Shown: positions 25,556 through 37,849, numbered from the stretch's first letter. The stretch: DNA of 64,000 bases from Halopseudomonas sabulinigri (GCA_011053055.1 DRHT01000047.1:124001-188000); one strand, 5' to 3'. Notes: generated by a model not told the origin, from the letters alone. Program-made: numbers and translations.

Positions 25556-27163
25556 ATGAGCGTATTAACCACTCAACTCAATGTTCGCTCGCCGGAGTTT
25601 GTCGCCAATATTGATGCCATGCGCACCCTGGTCACTGACTTACGTGAGCTGCTCGCCCGTATCGCCGAGGGCGGTGGTGAGGGGGCGCAGGCGCGGCATT
25701 TGGCGCGGGGTAAGCTACTGCCACGCCAGCGGGTTGATGCGTTGCTGGATGCGGGCTCGCCCTTTCTGGAGGTCGGTCAGCTGACGGCCCATGAGGTTTA
25801 CGGTGAAGCGGTGCCAGCGGCGGGTGTGATTGCCGGTATCGGGCGGGTCGAGGGTGTGGAGTGCATGATCGTCGCCAACGATGCGACCGTGAAAGGTGGC
25901 TCCTACTATCCGCTCAGCGTGAAGAAGCACCTGCGCGCGCAGACCATCGCGCAGCAGAACCGCCTGCCCTGTATTTATCTGGTGGATTCCGGCGGCGCCA
26001 ACCTGCCCCGCCAGGACGAAGTGTTTCCGGATCGCGAGCACTTTGGGCGCATCTTCTTCAATCAGGCCAACATGAGCGCGCAGGGCATTCCGCAGATCGC
26101 CGTGGTGATGGGCTCCTGTACCGCCGGTGGCGCCTATGTGCCGGCCATGGCCGATGAAGCCATTATGGTGCGCGATCAAGCGACTATTTTTCTGGCTGGC
26201 CCGCCCTTGGTGAAGGCCGCAACCGGTGAGGTGGTCAGTGCTGAGGATTTGGGCGGCGCTGATGTGCATTGCCGCACCTCGGGCGTGGCCGATCACTACG
26301 CCGAGAACGACGAGCATGCGTTGGCGTTGGCGCGCCGTTGTATCGCCAATCTGAACTGGCGCAAGCAGGGCGAACTGAACCTGCGCGAGCCGATTGCGCC
26401 GCGTTATCCAGCAGACGAGCTGTACGGCATCATCCCCGCCGATGCCAAGCAGCCGTTTGATGTGCGTGAAGTGATCGCCCGCTTGGTGGACGACAGCGCT
26501 TTTGATGAGTTCAAGGCGTTGTACGGCACCACCCTGGTATGCGGCTTTGCGCATTTGCACGGCTACCCGGTGGCGATCCTGGCCAACAACGGCATCCTTT
26601 TTGCCGAGTCGGCGCAGAAGGGCGCGCATTTTATCGAGCTGGCTTGCCAGCGCGGTATCCCGCTGCTGTTTCTACAAAACATCACCGGCTTTATGGTCGG
26701 ACAAAAATACGAGGCCGGGGGTATCGCCAAACACGGCGCGAAACTGGTCACTGCTGTGGCGTGCGCACAGGTGCCCAAGTTTACAGTGATCATTGGCGGT
26801 AGCTTTGGTGCGGGTAACTACGGCATGTGTGGCCGCGCTTACGATCCGCGCTTTTTGTGGATGTGGCCGAATGCGCGTATCTCGGTGATGGGCGGCGAGC
26901 AGGCAGCGGGTGTGCTGGTGCAGGTTAAACAGGAGCAAGCCGAACGCAGCGGCGAGACCTTCAGTGCCGAGCAGGCCAGCGCTCTGCGCCAACCTATCCT
27001 CGATCAGTACGAGCAACAGGGCCATCCCTATTACTCCAGCGCGCGCCTTTGGGACGACGGGGTAATCGATCCTGCGCAGACGCGGGACATTCTCGGTCTG
27101 GCGATTTCCGCGGCCCTGAATGCGCCGATTGCGCAGACGCGGTTCGGGGTATTTAGGATGTAA
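25556..27163 (+). CDS. liuB: Methylcrotonyl-CoA carboxylase, carboxyltransferase (beta) subunit
   Basis: A 535-residue acyl-CoA carboxyltransferase that moves CO2 from carboxybiotin to 3-methylcrotonyl-CoA, giving 3-methylglutaconyl-CoA. The two crotonase-like halves are visible: N-terminal oxyanion segment [19 protein letters not shown] and [17 protein letters not shown]-terminal [17 protein letters not shown] and [19 protein letters not shown]. These match the MCC rather than propionyl-CoA type. It follows liuA by 21 bases. Its partner is the biotin-carrying LiuD encoded two genes later. Confidence 0.96.
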   Translation: MSVLTTQLNVRSPEFVANIDAMRTLVTDLRELLARIAEGGGEGAQARHLARGKLLPRQRVDALLDAGSPFLEVGQLTAHEVYGEAVPAAGVIAGIGRVEGVECMIVANDATVKGGSYYPLSVKKHLRAQTIAQQNRLPCIYLVDSGGANLPRQDEVFPDREHFGRIFFNQANMSAQGIPQIAVVMGSCTAGGAYVPAMADEAIMVRDQATIFLAGPPLVKAATGEVVSAEDLGGADVHCRTSGVADHYAENDEHALALARRCIANLNWRKQGELNLREPIAPRYPADELYGIIPADAKQPFDVREVIARLVDDSAFDEFKALYGTTLVCGFAHLHGYPVAILANNGILFAESAQKGAHFIELACQRGIPLLFLQNITGFMVGQKYEAGGIAKHGAKLVTAVACAQVPKFTVIIGGSFGAGNYGMCGRAYDPRFLWMWPNARISVMGGEQAAGVLVQVKQEQAERSGETFSAEQASALRQPILDQYEQQGHPYYSSARLWDDGVIDPAQTRDILGLAISAALNAPIAQTRFGVFRM

Positions 27164-27312
27164 CGGCGCGCGTAGCCGCGCCAACCGGGCGCGGATCGTT
27201 AGAAGCTGAGAGTCGCCCGTGCATAACAAACCAACGGTGTGCCGTTAAACATGCCAATCTCCGGCCTGCGACGTCCAGCCTAGTATCGCCACCCTTCATC
27301 GAGACAAAGATC

Positions 27313-28113
27313 ATGACCGATTACCAGACCATAGAGCTTGAGTTCAGCGACAACGGCATTGCCACCCTTTGGCTCAACCGGCCAGACAAGAACAACGCGT
27401 TTAATGCCGAGATGATCAACGAGCTGTTGCAAGCCATTGATGCGGTCGAAGCTGAGCCGGGTGTGCGTTTTATGATGCTGCGCGGCCGGGGTAAGCACTT
27501 TTCCGCAGGGGCGGATCTCGGCTGGATGCGTGACTGCGCGGCGCTGGATTACAACGCCAACCTGAACGATGCCCGTGAGTTGGCGCAGGTAATGGCCAGC
27601 CTGGCGCAGCTCAAGCTGCCAACCCTGGCTGTGGTGCAAGGCGCGGCTTTTGGTGGCGCGCTGGGCTTGATCAGCTGCTGCGATATGGCAATAGGTTCAG
27701 TGGAGGCCACGTTCTGTTTGTCCGAGGTGCGCATTGGTTTGGTGCCAGCGGTAATCAGCCCCTACGTTGTGCAAGCCATGGGCTCGCGTGCGGTGCGCCG
27801 TTTTGCACTCACGGCGGAGCGTTTTCATGGTGAGCGCGCGCGCGAGTTGGGGCTGCTGGCCGAATGTTATCCCGCAGCTGAGCTGGAGGACGAACTGGCG
27901 CAATGGATCGACCGTCTGCTGCAAAACGGCCCGCAGGCCATGCGCGCGACCAAGGTGCTGCTGCAAGAAGTAAAAAATGGCGACATGTCGCCGCCGCTGC
28001 GCCGCTATACCGAGTCGGCGATTGCGCGCATTCGGGTCACCCCTGAGGGGCAGGAAGGGCTAAGTGCCTTTCTGGAAAAGCGCGATCCGGCCTGGCTGCC
28101 GAAGAGCCTTTGA
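27313..28113 (+). CDS. liuC: Methylglutaconyl-CoA hydratase
   Basis: A 266-residue crotonase-family enzyme that hydrates 3-methylglutaconyl-CoA to HMG-CoA. The oxyanion-hole segments are KHFSAGADLGWM (about residues 62-73) and AAFGGALGLISCCD (about 114-128); SEVRIGLVPAVISPYV follows. ATG 27313 is spaced 149 bases after liuB, a gap with no recognisable element, so an internal promoter or processing site is possible. Position within liuABCDE fixes the role better than the sequence alone, since crotonases are hard to separate. Confidence 0.92.
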   Translation: MTDYQTIELEFSDNGIATLWLNRPDKNNAFNAEMINELLQAIDAVEAEPGVRFMMLRGRGKHFSAGADLGWMRDCAALDYNANLNDARELAQVMASLAQLKLPTLAVVQGAAFGGALGLISCCDMAIGSVEATFCLSEVRIGLVPAVISPYVVQAMGSRAVRRFALTAERFHGERARELGLLAECYPAAELEDELAQWIDRLLQNGPQAMRATKVLLQEVKNGDMSPPLRRYTESAIARIRVTPEGQEGLSAFLEKRDPAWLPKSL

Positions 28114-28129
28114 GTTACCGATAACAATA

Positions 28130-30070
28130 ATGATGGATACCCAGATGATCGATTCCCTGCTGATTGCCAACCGTGGCGAAATTGCCTGCCGCATCATGCG
28201 TACCGCCCGTGAGCTGGGTATCGCCACAGTGGCGGTGCACAGCGAGACCGACCGTCACGCTCGGCACGTACGCGAGGCAGATCGGGCCGTTAATCTGGGC
28301 GGCGCCAAGCCGGGTGACAGCTACCTGCGCATTGATCGGCTTATTCAGGCTGCCCGCGAGAGCGGCGCGCAGGCGATTCATCCTGGCTACGGCTTTCTGT
28401 CCGAAAACGCCGACTTCGCGCGCGCCTGCGAGGCCGCCGGCCTGATTTTTGTAGGCCCGCCCGCTGCCGCGATTGACGCCATGGGCAGCAAGTCCGCGGC
28501 CAAGGCCTTGATGCAGGACGCCGGTGTGCCGCTGGTGCCGGGTTACCACGGCGCGGATCAGCAGCTAGAGACCTTCCGTGTGGAAGCCGAGCGCATTGGC
28601 TACCCGGTGCTGCTCAAAGCCAGCGCTGGCGGCGGTGGCAAGGGCATGAAGGTGGTCGAAGATGAGGCTCAGCTGGCTGATGCTTTGGCCTCAGCGCAGC
28701 GCGAAGCGCAAGCGGCCTTTGGCGACGCGCGCATGCTGGTGGAAAAGTACGTGCTCAAGCCACGCCATGTGGAGATCCAGGTCTTCGCCGACAGCCACGG
28801 CAATGCGGTGTATTTGCATGAACGCGATTGCTCAATTCAGCGCCGTCACCAGAAGGTCGTGGAAGAAGCACCCGCACCGGGATTGTCGGCTGAACTGCGC
28901 CGCGCCATGGGCGAGACAGCGGTCAAGGCTGCGCAGGCGATAGGTTACGTTGGTGCCGGGACTGTGGAGTTTTTGCTCGACGCGCGGGGCGAATTCTTTT
29001 TTATGGAGATGAATACGCGGTTACAGGTTGAGCACCCCGTCACTGAGGCGATCACCGGGCAGGATCTGGTCGCCTGGCAGCTGCGCGTGGCGCAAGGTGC
29101 GGTCTTGCCGCTGGCCCAACAGGATATTCCGCTAAACGGCCACGCCATTGAGGTGCGGCTGTACGCTGAAGATCCTGAACAAGACTTCCTGCCCGCCAGT
29201 GGCCATCTGACGTTGTATCGCGAACCCGCCGCAGGTGCCGGTCGGCGGGTCGACAGCGGCGTGAGTGAGGGCGATGAAGTGTCGCCCTTTTACGACCCCA
29301 TGCTGGCGAAGCTGATTGCCTGGGGCGAAGACCGCGAGACCGCGCGCCGCCGCTTGCTGGCCATGCTGGATGAACAATTGATTGGTGGCCTGCGCAGTAA
29401 CCTGGCGTTTCTGAAACGCGTATTGGCGCATCCGGCCTTTGCCGCCGCCGAGCTGGATACCGGTTTTATCGAACGTTACGCTGATGCCTTGCTGCCACCG
29501 CCCGATGCGCTTTCAGACGCCTTTTGGGCGCTGGCCGCGCGCGCCTGGTTGCTGACTGACCATGCTGCCGCGCGCAGCGACGATCCGCACTCGCCCTGGG
29601 CAGCCAATAACGCGTTGCGGCTCGGCTTGCCGAGCGCGCAGACAGTGCACCTGCGCTGTGAACAAGAGACAAGGCGAGCCCTGCCAGTTGAAGGCGCGGT
29701 GCTGCAGGCAGAGCAGATACTGTGGCAAGGTTGGCGCTATCCGTTGCAACGGCGTGGCGAACGGCTGTTTCTTGGTTGGGACGGGCAATTGTGCGAGATA
29801 AGCCGCGTGGATGCCATTAGCGCCGCCCAAGCTGCGCACGCGCCTCAGGGTGGCCTGACTGCACCGATGAACGGCAGTATCGTGCGCGTTGCCGTGAAGG
29901 TCGGTGATGAGGTGGCCGCGGGCACCTTGCTGGTAGTGCTCGAGGCGATGAAAATGGAGCACAGTATTCGTGCGCCGCAGGCGGGAAAAGTGCTGGCGTT
30001 GAGTTGCGCCGAAGGTGATCTGGTCGACGAGGGCCGGGTGCTGATCGAATTGCAGGAGACAAGCGAATGA
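28130..30070 (+). CDS. liuD: Methylcrotonyl-CoA carboxylase, biotin-containing (alpha) subunit
   Basis: A 646-residue biotin enzyme with biotin carboxylase (about residues 6-450) and a C-terminal biotinyl domain. ATP-grasp features include KASAGGGGKGMKVV and ERDCSIQRRHQKVVEEAPAP; the carboxylase core has FFMEMNTRLQVEHPVTE. The biotin lysine lies in EAMKMEHSI near residue 608. Start is uncertain: ATG 28130, 28133 and 28145 are in frame, all with weak ribosome sites; only 16 bases separate liuC from the first. The open frame further up lies inside liuC. The stop overlaps the liuE ATG (ATGA). Confidence 0.95.
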   Translation: MMDTQMIDSLLIANRGEIACRIMRTARELGIATVAVHSETDRHARHVREADRAVNLGGAKPGDSYLRIDRLIQAARESGAQAIHPGYGFLSENADFARACEAAGLIFVGPPAAAIDAMGSKSAAKALMQDAGVPLVPGYHGADQQLETFRVEAERIGYPVLLKASAGGGGKGMKVVEDEAQLADALASAQREAQAAFGDARMLVEKYVLKPRHVEIQVFADSHGNAVYLHERDCSIQRRHQKVVEEAPAPGLSAELRRAMGETAVKAAQAIGYVGAGTVEFLLDARGEFFFMEMNTRLQVEHPVTEAITGQDLVAWQLRVAQGAVLPLAQQDIPLNGHAIEVRLYAEDPEQDFLPASGHLTLYREPAAGAGRRVDSGVSEGDEVSPFYDPMLAKLIAWGEDRETARRRLLAMLDEQLIGGLRSNLAFLKRVLAHPAFAAAELDTGFIERYADALLPPPDALSDAFWALAARAWLLTDHAAARSDDPHSPWAANNALRLGLPSAQTVHLRCEQETRRALPVEGAVLQAEQILWQGWRYPLQRRGERLFLGWDGQLCEISRVDAISAAQAAHAPQGGLTAPMNGSIVRVAVKVGDEVAAGTLLVVLEAMKMEHSIRAPQAGKVLALSCAEGDLVDEGRVLIELQETSE

Positions 30071-30971
30071 CAATGCCGCAGCAGGTGCGTCTGGTCGAAG
30101 TGGGCCCACGTGATGGCCTACAGAACGAGAAACAACCCATCAGCGTTGCCGACAAGGTACGGCTGGTCGATGATCTGAGCGCGGCGGGCCTGAGCTATAT
30201 CGAAGTAGGCAGCTTCGTCTCGCCCAAGTGGGTGCCGCAGATGGCGGGCTCGGCCGAGGTCTTTGCCGGTATCCAGCAGCGCTCTGGCGCGACTTACGCG
30301 GCGCTGGCGCCCAACCTAAAAGGCTTTGAAGCGGCGCTGGCTGCTGGCGTGCAGGAAGTCGCCGTATTTGCTGCCGCCTCCGAGGCTTTCTCGCAAAAAA
30401 ACATCAACTGCTCGATCGCCGAGAGCCTGCAACGTTTTGAGCCGTTGATGGCGGCGGCGCAGGAGCATGGCGTCAAGGTGCGCGGTTATATTTCCTGTGT
30501 ACTGGGTTGCCCCTACGACGGTGACGTATCCCCGGAGCAGGTTGCGGCGATTGCCCGCGAGCTGCTCGACAGCGGCTGCTATGAAGTTTCCCTCGGTGAC
30601 ACCATAGGCGTCGGCACCGCCGGCGAAACCCGTCGTTTATTCGACGTGGTAGGCCGGGACATTTCGCGCAACCAATTGGCCGGGCATTTTCACGATACCT
30701 ACGGACAGGCATTGGCCAATATTCACGCGAGCCTGCTAGAGGGCATCAGCGTGTTCGACAGCTCGGTGGCCGGGCTGGGTGGCTGCCCTTATGCCAAGGG
30801 CGCGACCGGCAACGTAGCTACCGAAGATGTGCTCTACCTGCTCAATGGGCTGGGTATCGATACGGGCATCGACATGGCTGCACTGGTGCAGGCCGGTCAG
30901 CATATCTGCAACGTGCTGGGTAAGAGCAATGGCTCGCGGGTTGCAAGGGCGTTGCTGGCCAAGGCCGCGCA

Positions 30972-30975
<4 letters not shown>
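30067..30975 (+). CDS. liuE: Hydroxymethylglutaryl-CoA lyase
   Basis: A 302-residue TIM-barrel lyase that splits HMG-CoA into acetoacetate and acetyl-CoA, the last step of leucine breakdown. The N-terminal VEVGPRDGLQNE holds the catalytic Arg-Asp pair, HFHDTYGQALAN supplies metal-binding histidines, and GLGGCPYAKGATGNVATED contains the catalytic cysteine loop. Overlaps liuD and aacS by four bases at each end, so the three genes are translationally coupled. Confidence 0.96.
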
Positions 30976-33068
<2,093 letters not shown>

Positions 33069-33093
33069 CGCTCGTTTTCCGGAACACCCATTT

Positions 33094-33440
33094 TCATTTC
33101 CACCAGCAGCGTCAAATGCCCCACCGTTGGCCGGGATGGAACCCGGCCCTCCATAACCCGAAGGCTAGGGGAAGCGGTACGCACGTGCGGGGTTTAGATG
33201 TTGGAAGGTCGAGTTCCATCTCGACCAGCGTCGTCAAACGCACCACCGATGGCCGGGATGGAACCCGGCCTTCCATAATCCGGCCAGGCATTGGCAAAAG
33301 GTACGTAGTGGAGAGTTTGAGATGTTGGAAGGTCGAGTTCCATCTCGACCCGCGTCGTCCAACGCACCACCACTGGCCGGGATGGAACCCGGCCTTCCAT
33401 AACCCGACCAACGGCCTCAAACGTCCCACTAGTGGCCCGG
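33094..33440. repeat. Three-unit 122-bp tandem repeat of paired hairpins
   Basis: The 402-base gap after aacS is filled by about three units of a 122-124 base repeat. Each has hairpin 1, GGCCGGG-ATGGAA-CCCGGCC (at 33129, 33251, 33375), and hairpin 2, GGTCGAG-TTCCAT-CTCGACC (at 33209 and 33331). No gene is supported. It may end both convergent transcripts. Confidence 0.85.
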
Positions 33441-33470
33441 ACTAAACCCAGCCTCCCGTAAGCTAACAGC

Positions 33471-34295
33471 TCAATCCCACTCAGGCGCAAAGTCCGGATC
33501 GGCAATGCGCTCGCCGGCATCCAGTTCGCGGATAAAGTGCAGGTCATCGGCGGTGAGCTGTACGCGATCTGCTTCCAGGTTGCTTTCCAGGTGCAGCCGT
33601 TTGGTAGAGGACGGAATCACTGTTATGCCTTGTAACATCAGCCAAGCCATCACCACCTGCGGTGGCGTGGCGCCATGCTCTTCGGCGATGCGATCCAGGG
33701 TTTTGTCCTTCATCACCTTGCCAACCGCCAATGGCATATAGGCGGTCAAATGCAGCCCCTCTTCGCGGGCAAACTCAACCATCTTTCGGTTCTGCAGGAA
33801 GGGGTGAATCTCAACCTGATTGGTGGCGATGTTATCCAGCCCAACCAGTTCGCAAGCCTCCTGAAGCTGATCAATAGTAAAGTTGGATACCCCGGTCAGG
33901 CGCGTCATACCTTGCTCGCGCGCCTTCATCAATTCACCCAGATATTCCTGCATCGGGACTTTCCCTCCTGGTGAGGGCCAGTGGATCAGGGTCATATCGA
34001 CCTGATCGAGCTGCAGCTTGTCGAGGCTCTCACGCAGGCTGGGAATCAGCTTGTCCTGGGTGAAATTGTCAGTCCAGATCTTGGTGGTTACAAACAACTC
34101 GCTGCGCGGCACGCCGCTGTCGGCGATGGCGCGGCCCACGTCCTGCTCGTTGCCGTAGATTTGGGCCGTGTCTATGTGCCGGTAGCCCAGTTCTAGCGCG
34201 GTACTGACCGCGTTGTAAGCGTCGTCGCCCTTGAGGCGAAAGGTGCCCATGCCAATCGGGGGAATGCTGCTGTTCTCGCCTGTCGTGTCTATCAT
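33471..34295 (-). CDS. dkgB: Aldo/keto reductase (2,5-diketo-D-gluconate reductase B-like)
   Basis: A 274-residue NADPH-dependent aldo/keto reductase. The catalytic tetrad is visible as Asp and Tyr in GYRHIDTAQIYGNE, Lys in TTKIW and His in TLIHWPSP. The cofactor region IPSSTKRLHLESNLEA near the C terminus fits the AKR5 group to which DkgB belongs. ATG 34295 is chosen (AGAGGAA at -11); the frame remains open to 34382 but with non-homologous sequence. Reduces carbonyls such as methylglyoxal or diketogluconate; true substrate not known. Confidence 0.85.
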   Translation of the reverse strand: MIDTTGENSSIPPIGMGTFRLKGDDAYNAVSTALELGYRHIDTAQIYGNEQDVGRAIADSGVPRSELFVTTKIWTDNFTQDKLIPSLRESLDKLQLDQVDMTLIHWPSPGGKVPMQEYLGELMKAREQGMTRLTGVSNFTIDQLQEACELVGLDNIATNQVEIHPFLQNRKMVEFAREEGLHLTAYMPLAVGKVMKDKTLDRIAEEHGATPPQVVMAWLMLQGITVIPSSTKRLHLESNLEADRVQLTADDLHFIRELDAGERIADPDFAPEWD

Positions 34296-34615
34296 GATTT
34301 CCTCTCGATCATCGAATATAAAGGTGAACTCTGCGTTCGCTCTGCCGCCGACTGATTCAATGTTGGTGGCGGTAGCAAACATCAGCGCCGGCGGTGTCGC
34401 CAGCGCGAGAAAACAAGGTTCAGAAAAAGCCCTGCGTTATGTGCTTTCCACTTCAATCGTTACATCCATAGACCAACGTACCCCGCCGGATAGTTCCCCA
34501 CGCAGAAGACGCAGGTACTCGAAAGATCTAAGCGTGGTGGGTTCCTCAGTGGTGTGCGAGGGTCTACCATCGGCATCGTCGAGTATTCCCCTATACACGT
34601 GAAAGGAGCGGTCTA
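34296..34615. other. Divergent promoter region between dkgB and nitronate monooxygenase
   Basis: A 320-base gap holding the promoters of the two divergent genes. Open frames on both strands have poor composition and no ribosome sites. No repeat recognised. Confidence 0.45.
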
Positions 34616-35656
34616 ATGCGACTCGAAAATCTGTTGGGTACCAACTTACCGTTGGTTCAGGCACCGATGGCCGGCGTGCAGAACAGTGCGCTGGCGTTGG
34701 CTGTTTGCCGTGCGGGCGGCTTGGGTTCACTACCCTGTGCGATGTTGAGCGCAGAAGCCTTGCATAACGAGTTGGTAGTGCTCAGCGAGCAGGCTGAAGG
34801 CCCTTGGAATCTCAACTTCTTTGCCCATCGCAACCCGCCAGCGGATGATGCGCGTGAGAAACAATGGCGCAACGCCTTGGCGCCCTATTACACAGAGCTT
34901 GGTCTGGATATTGGGGCCATTCAGGCGGGCGCTGGGCGGCGGCCCTTTGATCCGGAGACGCTGGAACTGATTGCCCCGTTCCGCCCGCCCGTGGTGAGCT
35001 TTCACTTTGGTCTGCCGGAAGCCGCAATTATCGAGCGCATCAAGGCGTGGGGCGGCAAGGTGCTGTCCACAGCCACTACCTTGGCCGAAGGCAAATGGCT
35101 GCAAGCGCACGGCGCTGATGCGGTGATTGCGCAGGGACTGGAAGCTGGCGGTCATCGCGGGCAATTTCTTAGCACCGACCTGAGTTTGCAGATGGGGACT
35201 TTTGCTCTGCTGCCGCAGCTGGTGGCGGCGCTGGATATTCCGGTGATTTCCGCTGGTGGCATCGCGGATGCGAACGGCGTAGCTGCGGCTATGGCGCTTG
35301 GGGCGGCGGGTGTGCAGATGGGTACGGTTTACCTGCTCTGCCCTGAGGCAACTACGACCGAGCTGCACCGGGCTGCGCTCAACAGTGAGGCCGCACAGCA
35401 TACCGCGTTAACCAATGTGTTTTCGGGTGGCCCGGCGCGCGGCATTGTTAACCGTGCGATACGCGAGCTAGGTCCGCTGAGCGAGCTGGCGCCTTTGTTT
35501 CCGCTTGCAGGTACGGCCATGGCCCCGCTGCGCGCTGCAAACGAAAAGACGGGCAGTGGCGAGTTTTCTCCGCTGTGGTCAGGGCAAAATAATAGTGGCT
35601 GCAAAGCCATATCTGCTTTCGAATTAACGCGGGAGTTAGCTGCGAAAATAGGTTAA
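34616..35656 (+). CDS. Nitronate monooxygenase
   Basis: A 346-residue FMN-dependent TIM barrel of the nitronate monooxygenase / 2-nitropropane dioxygenase family, which detoxifies propionate-3-nitronate and related nitronates. Features include PLVQAPMAGVQNSALA, NLNFFAHRNPP, the active-site QGLEAGGHRGQF with the conserved His, PVISAGGIADANG and GAAGVQMGTVYLLCPEA for FMN phosphate, and SGGPARGIVNR near the end. This is the class I pattern. GTGAAAGGAG lies upstream of the ATG. Convergent with the FhuF-like gene 30 bases away. Confidence 0.9.
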   Translation: MRLENLLGTNLPLVQAPMAGVQNSALALAVCRAGGLGSLPCAMLSAEALHNELVVLSEQAEGPWNLNFFAHRNPPADDAREKQWRNALAPYYTELGLDIGAIQAGAGRRPFDPETLELIAPFRPPVVSFHFGLPEAAIIERIKAWGGKVLSTATTLAEGKWLQAHGADAVIAQGLEAGGHRGQFLSTDLSLQMGTFALLPQLVAALDIPVISAGGIADANGVAAAMALGAAGVQMGTVYLLCPEATTTELHRAALNSEAAQHTALTNVFSGGPARGIVNRAIRELGPLSELAPLFPLAGTAMAPLRAANEKTGSGEFSPLWSGQNNSGCKAISAFELTRELAAKIG

Positions 35657-35685
35657 AAAGTGACAATCACGCGTTAGAACGACGG

Positions 35686-36444
35686 TTAATCGCTACGCCC
35701 TGCTGGATCATAACCGGCTGGCGGCTTATCAATATGCGGGCAGTTGCTGCACAGCGCTTTGTCGGGCAAAAGGTAGCGAATGCAGCAGTGCTTGCGCTCA
35801 CGGTGCAATGCCTGCTCTCCCTCCCGCTGACGGTAGCGTACGCAGCCATGTAGCGGGTTGCGTAAGCCGTCCGGGCGGTTCTTGGCGCTGATCAATTGGC
35901 GAGCCTGTGTCACAGCCGCTGCATCAGCCGGTAGCTTGGCTACCTCTTCGACAATCCACTCGTAGTAATGCCCCACGCTGCTCCAGAACACTTTGGGTGA
36001 GACCTTGTAGCGCACGGCCAGGTCGCGGATCAGTACATCTAGATGGCCGTCGAACAGTGCTTCGAGACGAGTAAAGCCATTGCTTGGCGCACTGCTCCAG
36101 GGCTCTCCTTGATGCGGCAGCTTGAAAGCCGTTGGGAGGCCGTCCTCGTCAACAATAACCTGCACCTCATCAAAGCTTACTGGTAGTCGCCAGTTGTGCA
36201 GCAGGCTGGCTGCTACCGTGGGCGCCACCAAACGGATGAAGTGGTATTTGCCCCACAGGGACACTACCGCGCGCTGATCAGCATTGACGTACTGCGGGGT
36301 GAAGCGCTGCAACTGATCGGTAAGCTGTTCGCTGTTCAGGTACTTGGCCATGCTCAGGCTAGGACGTGGGTCATCGGCCAGTGTCAGCCAATCAGCCATA
36401 GGTGCAAGTGAGCCCTGAAATAATGGTGTGAGTGCAGCAATCAT
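35686..36444 (-). CDS. fhuF: FhuF-like ferric siderophore reductase
   Basis: A 252-residue protein ending in the FhuF [2Fe-2S] motif: CCIRYLLPDKALCSNC, that is C-C-x10-C-x2-C, about 22 residues from the C terminus. FhuF reduces ferric iron in imported hydroxamate siderophores in the cytosol. ATG 36444 is preferred to an upstream in-frame TTG. A Fur-like box lies about 95 bases upstream. It is a natural partner of the fhuCDB importer 19 kb away, though not linked in an operon. Confidence 0.87.
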   Translation of the reverse strand: MIAALTPLFQGSLAPMADWLTLADDPRPSLSMAKYLNSEQLTDQLQRFTPQYVNADQRAVVSLWGKYHFIRLVAPTVAASLLHNWRLPVSFDEVQVIVDEDGLPTAFKLPHQGEPWSSAPSNGFTRLEALFDGHLDVLIRDLAVRYKVSPKVFWSSVGHYYEWIVEEVAKLPADAAAVTQARQLISAKNRPDGLRNPLHGCVRYRQREGEQALHRERKHCCIRYLLPDKALCSNCPHIDKPPAGYDPAGRSD

Positions 36445-36538
36445 GGGGTGGTCCGTACAGCGCAAGGTCTAGAGGAGAGCGATAGCGTCGCTTACCTGTT
36501 CGGTGCAGATACGTGCGAGCATGCGAAAGAAATACAAT

Positions 36539-36557
36539 GTAATCCATTATCATTTGC
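36539..36557 (-). promoter_or_regulatory. Putative Fur box upstream of fhuF
   Basis: On the gene's strand the sequence GCAAATGATAATGGATTAC matches the 19-base Fur consensus at about 12 positions, with an uninterrupted AATGATAAT core. It lies 95-113 bases before the fhuF start. Confidence 0.65.
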
Positions 36558-36688
36558 GTATGCAAATACGGCTTGCTTCGGGGCTGTGTTTCGCTAGCGA
36601 TACGTCGGGAGGGCTAATGGGGATATGCCCAATCGGGTGGGGGTTATCGAATCAGTGTTAAGGCGCTGGCTCTGACAAGATCAGGTCC

Positions 36689-37849
36689 CTATTCATCCGT
36701 TACTGGCGAGGATGATGTGGTAGGGAGGCCAATCCAGCGGCGCAGCTGGCTCAATTCGTCGCTTTCGGCGACAAAACCGCTTTCCAACGCTGCAATGCGC
36801 ATGATGATGAGATCTTTACGCGGGTGAGCTTGTGGCATCTGAAACAGCGCTCCGGTTAATTCACGCAGCAAAAAAGGTAACTTCAGCTGGATCTTGATAC
36901 GGTTACCAAACGCGGGAGCGAACTCCTTGACCAACTGCTCCACCGTCTCATCAGCGACCGATTGGCCATAATTGATGAATTGCTGCAGGGCGCAAAGCAC
37001 GGCTCCCTCCCCCAAAAAGCAGAAGGTTACGGCTGCCTTTAGCGGGCCCTCTGCGACTGCATGATGCGCTGCCAGACTTTCCAGTGTGTTGCTTAGGGCG
37101 GTTTGTTTTAGATGCAACGCATCATGTAGTTGACGAAGCGCCGGCTCGGTCAGCGCCACGCGAGTACGTGACAGTCGCTGCGCTAACTCGGCAAAAAGAT
37201 TTGCGCCCAAATATTGATAGGCTTCTAGAATGCCAGTATTGGGCGCATCGCTGCGATTCAGCGCTAGTTTGTTGGCTCTACTGATGAGTACCAGAGCAAG
37301 TAAAGGCTGCTGATGTACGAAGTTGATAGCATCATTGTCTGCCATCCAGGTCTGCATCTCAGCAGCCTGCTGTTGCGCCAGTGGTGCTGACCACGCTAGC
37401 TGCAGGGGCTGTTTAATGCGCTCTTTTAAAAAGCCTGTGACGTCACCGATCAAGCCGTCCGAAATAGCAGCTTCAGAGGAAATTTGCTCTTGGTTGAGTA
37501 TGCGAGACAGCCTGGTTTTAAGGTCATCGATCTTGAAAGGCTTGGCGATGACTTCGGTAATGCCTGCCTTCCGCGCAGCGACCACGGTGTCGCGGTCTAT
37601 GTGGGCAGTGATCAAAATGCGAGCGCTCGCAGGTGAGACGTGTCGAGCGTCAGCAATTACATCCAAACCACTGCCATCAGGCAATCGCAAGTCGCTGATA
37701 AGGAGGTTGATAGGTGCGCGCTTCAGCTGGTTTTTTGCAGGTATCACTTCTGTAAAGCAAAACAGCTGGGCGGATGGCATCAAATGACCAAGGATCTGCT
37801 GCAGTAGCTCACTAATCCAAGGGTCGTCCTCCACAATCATGATATTCAT
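36689..37849 (-). CDS. Response regulator with HDOD-like output domain
   Basis: A 386-residue protein. Residues 1-120 are a receiver domain with the acidic pair (VEDD), phospho-acceptor Asp in LLISDLRLPDGSG, the Thr/Ser position ILITAH and the switch Lys in VIAKPFK. Residues ~130-365 look helical and resemble an HDOD-type domain, with QQPLLALVLISRANKLALN and a later ALHLKQTALSNTLESLAAHHAV; the HD metal residues are not evident, as is normal for HDOD. HDOD proteins act in signalling without known enzymatic activity. Last gene of the signalling operon, overlapping the previous stop by four bases. Confidence 0.8.
   Translation of the reverse strand: MNIMIVEDDPWISELLQQILGHLMPSAQLFCFTEVIPAKNQLKRAPINLLISDLRLPDGSGLDVIADARHVSPASARILITAHIDRDTVVAARKAGITEVIAKPFKIDDLKTRLSRILNQEQISSEAAISDGLIGDVTGFLKERIKQPLQLAWSAPLAQQQAAEMQTWMADNDAINFVHQQPLLALVLISRANKLALNRSDAPNTGILEAYQYLGANLFAELAQRLSRTRVALTEPALRQLHDALHLKQTALSNTLESLAAHHAVAEGPLKAAVTFCFLGEGAVLCALQQFINYGQSVADETVEQLVKEFAPAFGNRIKIQLKLPFLLRELTGALFQMPQAHPRKDLIIMRIAALESGFVAESDELSQLRRWIGLPTTSSSPVTDE

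Noticed and set aside
25715-26629. 304-codon antisense frame inside liuB
   Set aside because: His/Arg-rich shadow frame with no motif, opposite an obvious carboxyltransferase gene.
33094-33440. CRISPR array
   Set aside because: The unit is 122 bases, repeats and intervening bases are all conserved, and no cas genes are present.
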